Source: Plantago ovata (taxonomy: Eukaryota > Streptophyta > Magnoliopsida > Lamiales > Plantaginaceae). Taken from it: a stretch of 64,000 nt of DNA. Location of the stretch: NCBI GenBank assembly GCA_028274465.1, contig CM051455.1, forward strand, positions 135,628,096 to 135,692,095, given 5' to 3'. Numbering within the stretch: position 1 is the stretch's first letter; each line of letters begins with the position of its first letter. Positions 59,891 to 64,000 of the stretch are shown here, piece by piece. The notes under the pieces were generated by a model. That model was not told where the DNA came from, did no database searches, and worked only from the letters and a program-made list of their open reading frames with translations. The translations under genes and the position numbers were made by a program.

Positions 59891-62059
59891 CTAGATTGAT
59901 GAAGTATGATCTGCAAGAACCTCATTCAGCATGTCATCGTCACAATTCATGGCACCGAAGAGTACGGGGTCCTTTTCTTCCTCTGAACTGGAGAAGTCTC
60001 GTCTCTGAAGCTTTGCATGAGCTGCAACAAGAGCTAGCTTCTGAGACGTCTCCAGGCCTAAACTTCTTGTCAACGACCAATCACACTTTATTCCGCACGA
60101 GGTTGCATGAAGAAAAAGAAGCCGACTAGCAACTTTACTTAAACACGCAGACTCTTTCAGGCATGTTTCCCATACAAGTCTACTGCTCTGAGGATTTGCA
60201 ATCTTCATTTTGCCCGTTTTGGGATCCTGCTGCTTCACCTGGACTGCTTGAGCGTATAAAGGGTCTAAACCTTCTGAACGCCACTTCATGAGTTCCATTA
60301 ACGCAATGGGAGCTTCCTCACTTGGTACCATCCGCGTTACAAGTGTATCAACGTCCTTCTCTTGATCATGTGTCAAGTACTTAAAAGGAGGGAGATACTT
60401 CCCGCTCGAATCTCTCATCAAGTATAACGGATCGAGAACAAACGCAGCTGACCATGCCGGATGATAGCTCCTCTTGAATCGTCTTTCTGTAATTCTCTCA
60501 ACAATCCCCATTTCGTGATTATATTTCGCACACCAATCTTTTAATTTAGTGCTCAATTCATTCCAGAGAGGCAGGCACTGACCAACTAGTGGCTTTTCTG
60601 TCTCAATTTCTTCAGCCATCCCCGCGATCAACTTCATCAATGAACGAGAAGCTTCCACATCATTCCAAAAGCTGACGTCCTGAACAATATCAGTGACTTC
60701 TCTAGCAGCAAGATCCTCCAAGCAAATAGCTTTATAAGAATCATCCAACACCACAACATTCAAAACTCGCGAACGAATCAATATATCTTCCAACATTGCA
60801 ATAAAATGCCCTAACAAGCTCTTTGAGATGGTGTCACCTATAGGCGGAACAACTCTAATATACCCCTGCAAACTAAATTTATGCAAGATATTCCTAATCT
60901 GCGGCTTTGAATTAATCAAATTCGCAACTTTCAAGCATTTCTGGGTTACAATCCTAAGCAAAGGAAGTTCTCTATAAAACTCCTTAACCAAACTAAATAA
61001 AGACTTAAGCACACAAGACAAGTTGATCATCCAATGATTCTGGACCTCCAAGTTTCTCAATGCTTTTGCCTTATACTTATCTGCAACAATCCCCACGCAT
61101 CTAAGAGGATCATTTCCACACAATCCTCGTACCGTCTCCCACAATACTCCCTCCACATAATGTGATGGAAGCACACCCTTATCATGATACACCATCTTGT
61201 CAAACACTCTTGTCCCATTAGGAAGGTTCACCATAAACTTAACCAAGCACTTATCTCCATTACTATCATCACCACCACCACTCTTTCCTTCCCAACCATA
61301 CGAAGCAATCTGAAAGAACGCCGCGTCCCTAATCCTAGCTTCTGACTCCATTCTCGCTTCCTGAAACTTCGAGTCAAGCCTAGCTCCCAAAAACTCCCTC
61401 CTAGACACCACAGGCAACCCAACCTGGCTCAGAAAGGCCGCGAATTTCGGATGCTCAAGGCTCGAAAACGAAACCTTCCCACACGACTCGTAAAACCAAT
61501 CAGCCAAGAAACCGAACGCCTTATCAGCCTGCTCTTTACTTATACTCATACTACAAGAAGCCGCCGCCTTTGGGCTCTTAAGCTTCTTCACACTGTTTTC
61601 CAACAATGCCAGTGGCTTCAAATCCTCTTTCCCACCGGATAAAGGCCTAACATGCTCGTACGAATTAGAATTAACCATCACACTCATCGTAGTCGTAGTA
61701 TCCTGCTGCGTTCGCTTCCCGTGCGAAGAAGGCGAGGCGAGAGGCGGAATCTGCGAAATGGGGTTCACCATTAGGCTGAAATTGGGACAATTCCCTCTCT
61801 TAAGATGCTCAGAAGCTGTCCTGGAAGGGTTAGAGGCAGAGAACACAGTGTCACATTGAATGCACTTGAGCTTCACTCCTTTGGGAGTGTGAGTATCAGG
61901 GTTCCTAACCAAAACAGGCTCAAGATGAGCCCAATACCAAGCTCCTTTACCTTTCACAGCCTTTGTACGGACAGTCACTAAACCTTCATAACGCTTGTAA
62001 ACTGCTTTCACCGCCACATCCTCAGAAGCATCAACAGAGCTCGAATTGGCATTAGACAT
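59891..62059 (-). CDS. hAT-transposase-derived plant protein with BED-like zinc finger
   Basis: A single-exon frame of 722 residues. After a Ser-rich start it reads KAVYKRYEGLVTVRTKAVKG, then a BED-like finger with Cys66, Cys69, His85 and Cys91 (CIQCDTVF...HLKRGNC). Both segments closely resemble the conserved plant family that includes Arabidopsis At1g12380 and At1g62870 (recalled, not searched). The middle is a diverged hAT catalytic region: where transposases have TDNAxN and a Cys-x2-His, this reads VADKYKAKALRNLEVQNHWM. The C terminus (VASRLLFLHATSCGIKCDWS) aligns with the hAT dimerisation domain, without its usual Arg-Val/Trp core. There are no terminal repeats nearby. The intact frame with lost catalytic motifs suggests a co-opted DNA-binding nuclear protein; its function is unknown. 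Confidence 0.85.
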   Translation of the reverse strand: MSNANSSSVDASEDVAVKAVYKRYEGLVTVRTKAVKGKGAWYWAHLEPVLVRNPDTHTPKGVKLKCIQCDTVFSASNPSRTASEHLKRGNCPNFSLMVNPISQIPPLASPSSHGKRTQQDTTTTMSVMVNSNSYEHVRPLSGGKEDLKPLALLENSVKKLKSPKAAASCSMSISKEQADKAFGFLADWFYESCGKVSFSSLEHPKFAAFLSQVGLPVVSRREFLGARLDSKFQEARMESEARIRDAAFFQIASYGWEGKSGGGDDSNGDKCLVKFMVNLPNGTRVFDKMVYHDKGVLPSHYVEGVLWETVRGLCGNDPLRCVGIVADKYKAKALRNLEVQNHWMINLSCVLKSLFSLVKEFYRELPLLRIVTQKCLKVANLINSKPQIRNILHKFSLQGYIRVVPPIGDTISKSLLGHFIAMLEDILIRSRVLNVVVLDDSYKAICLEDLAAREVTDIVQDVSFWNDVEASRSLMKLIAGMAEEIETEKPLVGQCLPLWNELSTKLKDWCAKYNHEMGIVERITERRFKRSYHPAWSAAFVLDPLYLMRDSSGKYLPPFKYLTHDQEKDVDTLVTRMVPSEEAPIALMELMKWRSEGLDPLYAQAVQVKQQDPKTGKMKIANPQSSRLVWETCLKESACLSKVASRLLFLHATSCGIKCDWSLTRSLGLETSQKLALVAAHAKLQRRDFSSSEEEKDPVLFGAMNCDDDMLNEVLADHTSSI

Positions 62060-62596
62060 TGGGAAAAAGGAGAGGTGGGTTTTCTTTTTCCGGCAAAAGG
62101 GTGTCCGACTTTATGACTTTCTTGGTGAAAGAAGACAAGAGATTAAATTAAATTCTTGGTGAGTGTTTGGTTTCACATTTCTTGGAAGCTAGCTAGCTCT
62201 AGTACAGAATTTTTTGCTGGTTGGGAGCTGTGAATTGAATTCGGTTTGTAATCAGACGTGGAATTCCGGTCTCGCCGGATTCACGCCGGTCGCCGGCATT
62301 TCCACCGGGAAAAATGAAAACTGAAAAGGAACTAAATTTTGCAGGCAAGGTGTTTGATAATATGTCTAAGTGAAGTTGAAGTGAAAACAGAGTAGGGAGA
62401 AAACAGAAGTGAATGGCATTGGCTATGTAGAGAGAATTTAAGAGAGAGAGAGAGAGTAGAAGAAGAGAGAGAAAGTGAAGTTCAGGTCTTGAAGGTCTTT
62501 CCTGTGTCTGCGGGGGAGAAAAAGGCAAAGAAAAAATTTGTGACAGTTTTTTAATATTACTTTTGCTGACGAATTTAGAAGTATTTTTTCTGATAC

Positions 62597-62690
62597 CACG
62601 TGCATAATGTGGCGCGTGTAGAGCACGTTACGAATGAGAGATGAGTGTTTTGTCAAGAAAGTGGGCCCACCGGCGGCTGGGGACCACGTG
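62597..62690 (-). promoter_or_regulatory. G-boxes and site II motif upstream of the hAT-derived gene
   Basis: Two CACGTG G-boxes (62597-62602 and 62685-62690) flank the palindromic GTGGGCCCAC (about 62661-62670), a site II/TCP-type motif. A GA/CT-rich stretch at 62441-62480 lies in the probable leader. G-boxes bind bZIP and bHLH factors; light or ABA control is only inference. Confidence 0.6.
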
Positions 62691-62709
62691 GCTGCAGCCA
62701 ATGGGATTG

Positions 62710-63350
62710 ACTCTTATGGTCAAACTGGAATAAAGTTATATTATTTGAGTATATATTTTTGGAGCAGTGAGTTTTCCATGTTTTGGTGCTTATGAAAAGG
62801 GAAGGGAGTAATATACGTGCATCAAAATGGAAAATTGAAATATAGGCATTAAATGGACATTATGAAACTATTTTGCTTAGTGAGGAAAGAGTGGTTGAGA
62901 GGAAGAAATATGCAGTCAAAGTTTTAATTTTTTTTTTTTTCAATTTGGTGTGTGACAATTTTATATTAACGCTTCTTCTTGACTCAATTGATAAATAAAT
63001 CTGTTTCGAGTTCAAGTATGTTTTAAATATAAAAATAATACTACTACTACTACATAGTATTTGAGAAGTTACCAAAAAAATTTCACAGTGATCGATTAAA
63101 TTAGTCTCATGATGTTAAAACAAAAGGCATTTTATATTATCAAGTGTAACTAACATGATTACGGATTTGATATGTCTCCATTTCATATTACTATGTTTGA
63201 TTCATGGGAGTAAATTAGATAGATGGTACTAAGCTACTACGAAGTAATTTATATTGTTAGGTTTATGTCATTGGTCATGCAAAAATTTATTAGTGCAGTT
63301 GGGGAAATATAAATTATAAAGTACTAAATCTTATAATACATTCATCACAG

Positions 63351-63444
<94 letters not shown>

Positions 63445-64000
63445 TATTTAGAAAATGGATTAATTACTTGATACGCTATATAACAACGTTCTCTGTCAAA
63501 TCTAAAAGTAAAAATCATTTTGCACTTCCTTCAGTTTATTTATTTATTTTTTCTCCCTTCAATTTCAATTTTCATCACACAATCACAATGCATCCCCTTC
63601 TAGGGTGTACTTTTTCGTTGTCAGTACACTATTACCTTAACTCGATTGTAACTCAGAAGATTAAATCTACGACTGTTTGAATAACAGCTTGAATAAACTA
63701 TTCCATCCCACGGGCACTATTCTTATACCACCTACTGAATTATGATACACGCATCTAGCATCATATCACTAGAAAAGTTGAACGATATTCTATGGATTTT
63801 GGATTACAACTAATAATAATGGTATTAATGAATTACTAAAGTCATCATTTATACTAATCTATAGACTAATCACCCATGAGCAGATGTCTTAATACACACC
63901 ATAACTGTCAACCACTCTCTCGTACAGTTCCAACAACTAAAGTTGTCGCAAACATTTTATAATTAATCCTAATAATTAATTATATATTTGGTGGGGAACA
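62710..64000. other. AT-rich intergenic DNA with microsatellite
   Basis: Apart from the (AT)n tract at 63354-63441, no gene, RNA or bounded element was recognised. Confidence 0.55.
63354..63441. repeat. (AT)n microsatellite
   Basis: About 88 bases of uninterrupted AT dinucleotides. Confidence 0.95.

Overview
The window is nuclear DNA from a flowering plant, almost certainly a eudicot. It has AT-rich intergenic DNA, GT-AG introns, plant-specific families (EXORDIUM-like, hypersensitive-induced reaction protein, DUF1442), a Copia LTR retrotransposon with an initiator-tRNA-Met-like primer site, and typical plant MITEs (Stowaway, Tourist, Emigrant/Lemi1, hAT- and Mutator-type). The species cannot be named from the sequence alone. 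There is no prokaryotic content, CRISPR array or operon.

Layout. 1-9.4 kb is a repeat block: a degenerate minisatellite, a Tourist-like MITE, a Stowaway-like MITE that overlaps a gag-like reading frame, a tRNA-derived SINE with target-site duplications, and a complete but decayed minus-strand Copia element (3812-9387, TSD AATGA). 9.5-10.7 kb holds a mevalonate kinase coding region without introns and with a frameshift. 12.9-14.6 kb is a two-exon EXORDIUM-like gene (minus). 15.7 kb is a small hAT-type element. 17.58-17.92 kb (minus) encodes an 83-residue secreted cysteine-rich peptide in two exons with a TATA box. 22.1-23.7 kb is RPS20 and 26.1-28.0 kb is RPS13 (both minus, both with telo-box and site II promoters). 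29.5-30.6 kb is a pogo/Lemi1-like transposon with transposase remnants. 30.96 kb is a tRNA-Val(UAC). 31.7-32.5 kb is a DUF1442 gene (minus). 33-36.9 kb is MITE-rich intergenic DNA. 37.0-41.1 kb is a five-exon HIR gene (plus). 43.7-53.0 kb is a 19-exon VPS41 gene (plus). 54.25-54.92 kb is a near-perfect second copy of the last HIR exon plus 3' UTR. 55.1-55.9 kb is a second hAT-type element carrying a long (AT)n tract. 59.9-62.1 kb is a single-exon hAT-transposase-derived gene (minus) with G-box motifs upstream.

How the genes relate. They are ordinary independent plant genes: translation (RPS20, RPS13, tRNA-Val), vacuolar fusion (VPS41, a HOPS subunit), membrane and immunity (HIR), cell wall and growth (EXL) and isoprenoid synthesis (decayed MVK). 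No shared pathway is evident.

The least ordinary observations are: (1) the secreted cysteine-rich peptide gene, visible only when two short exons are joined; (2) the HIR last-exon duplicate, 667 of 668 bases identical and then falling abruptly to about 90 %, which suggests gene conversion or very recent copying around VPS41; (3) two hAT-type elements that both contain tRNA-like A and B boxes. Splice sites were assigned by eye from GT-AG signals and reading-frame continuity; identities and divergences were counted by hand.
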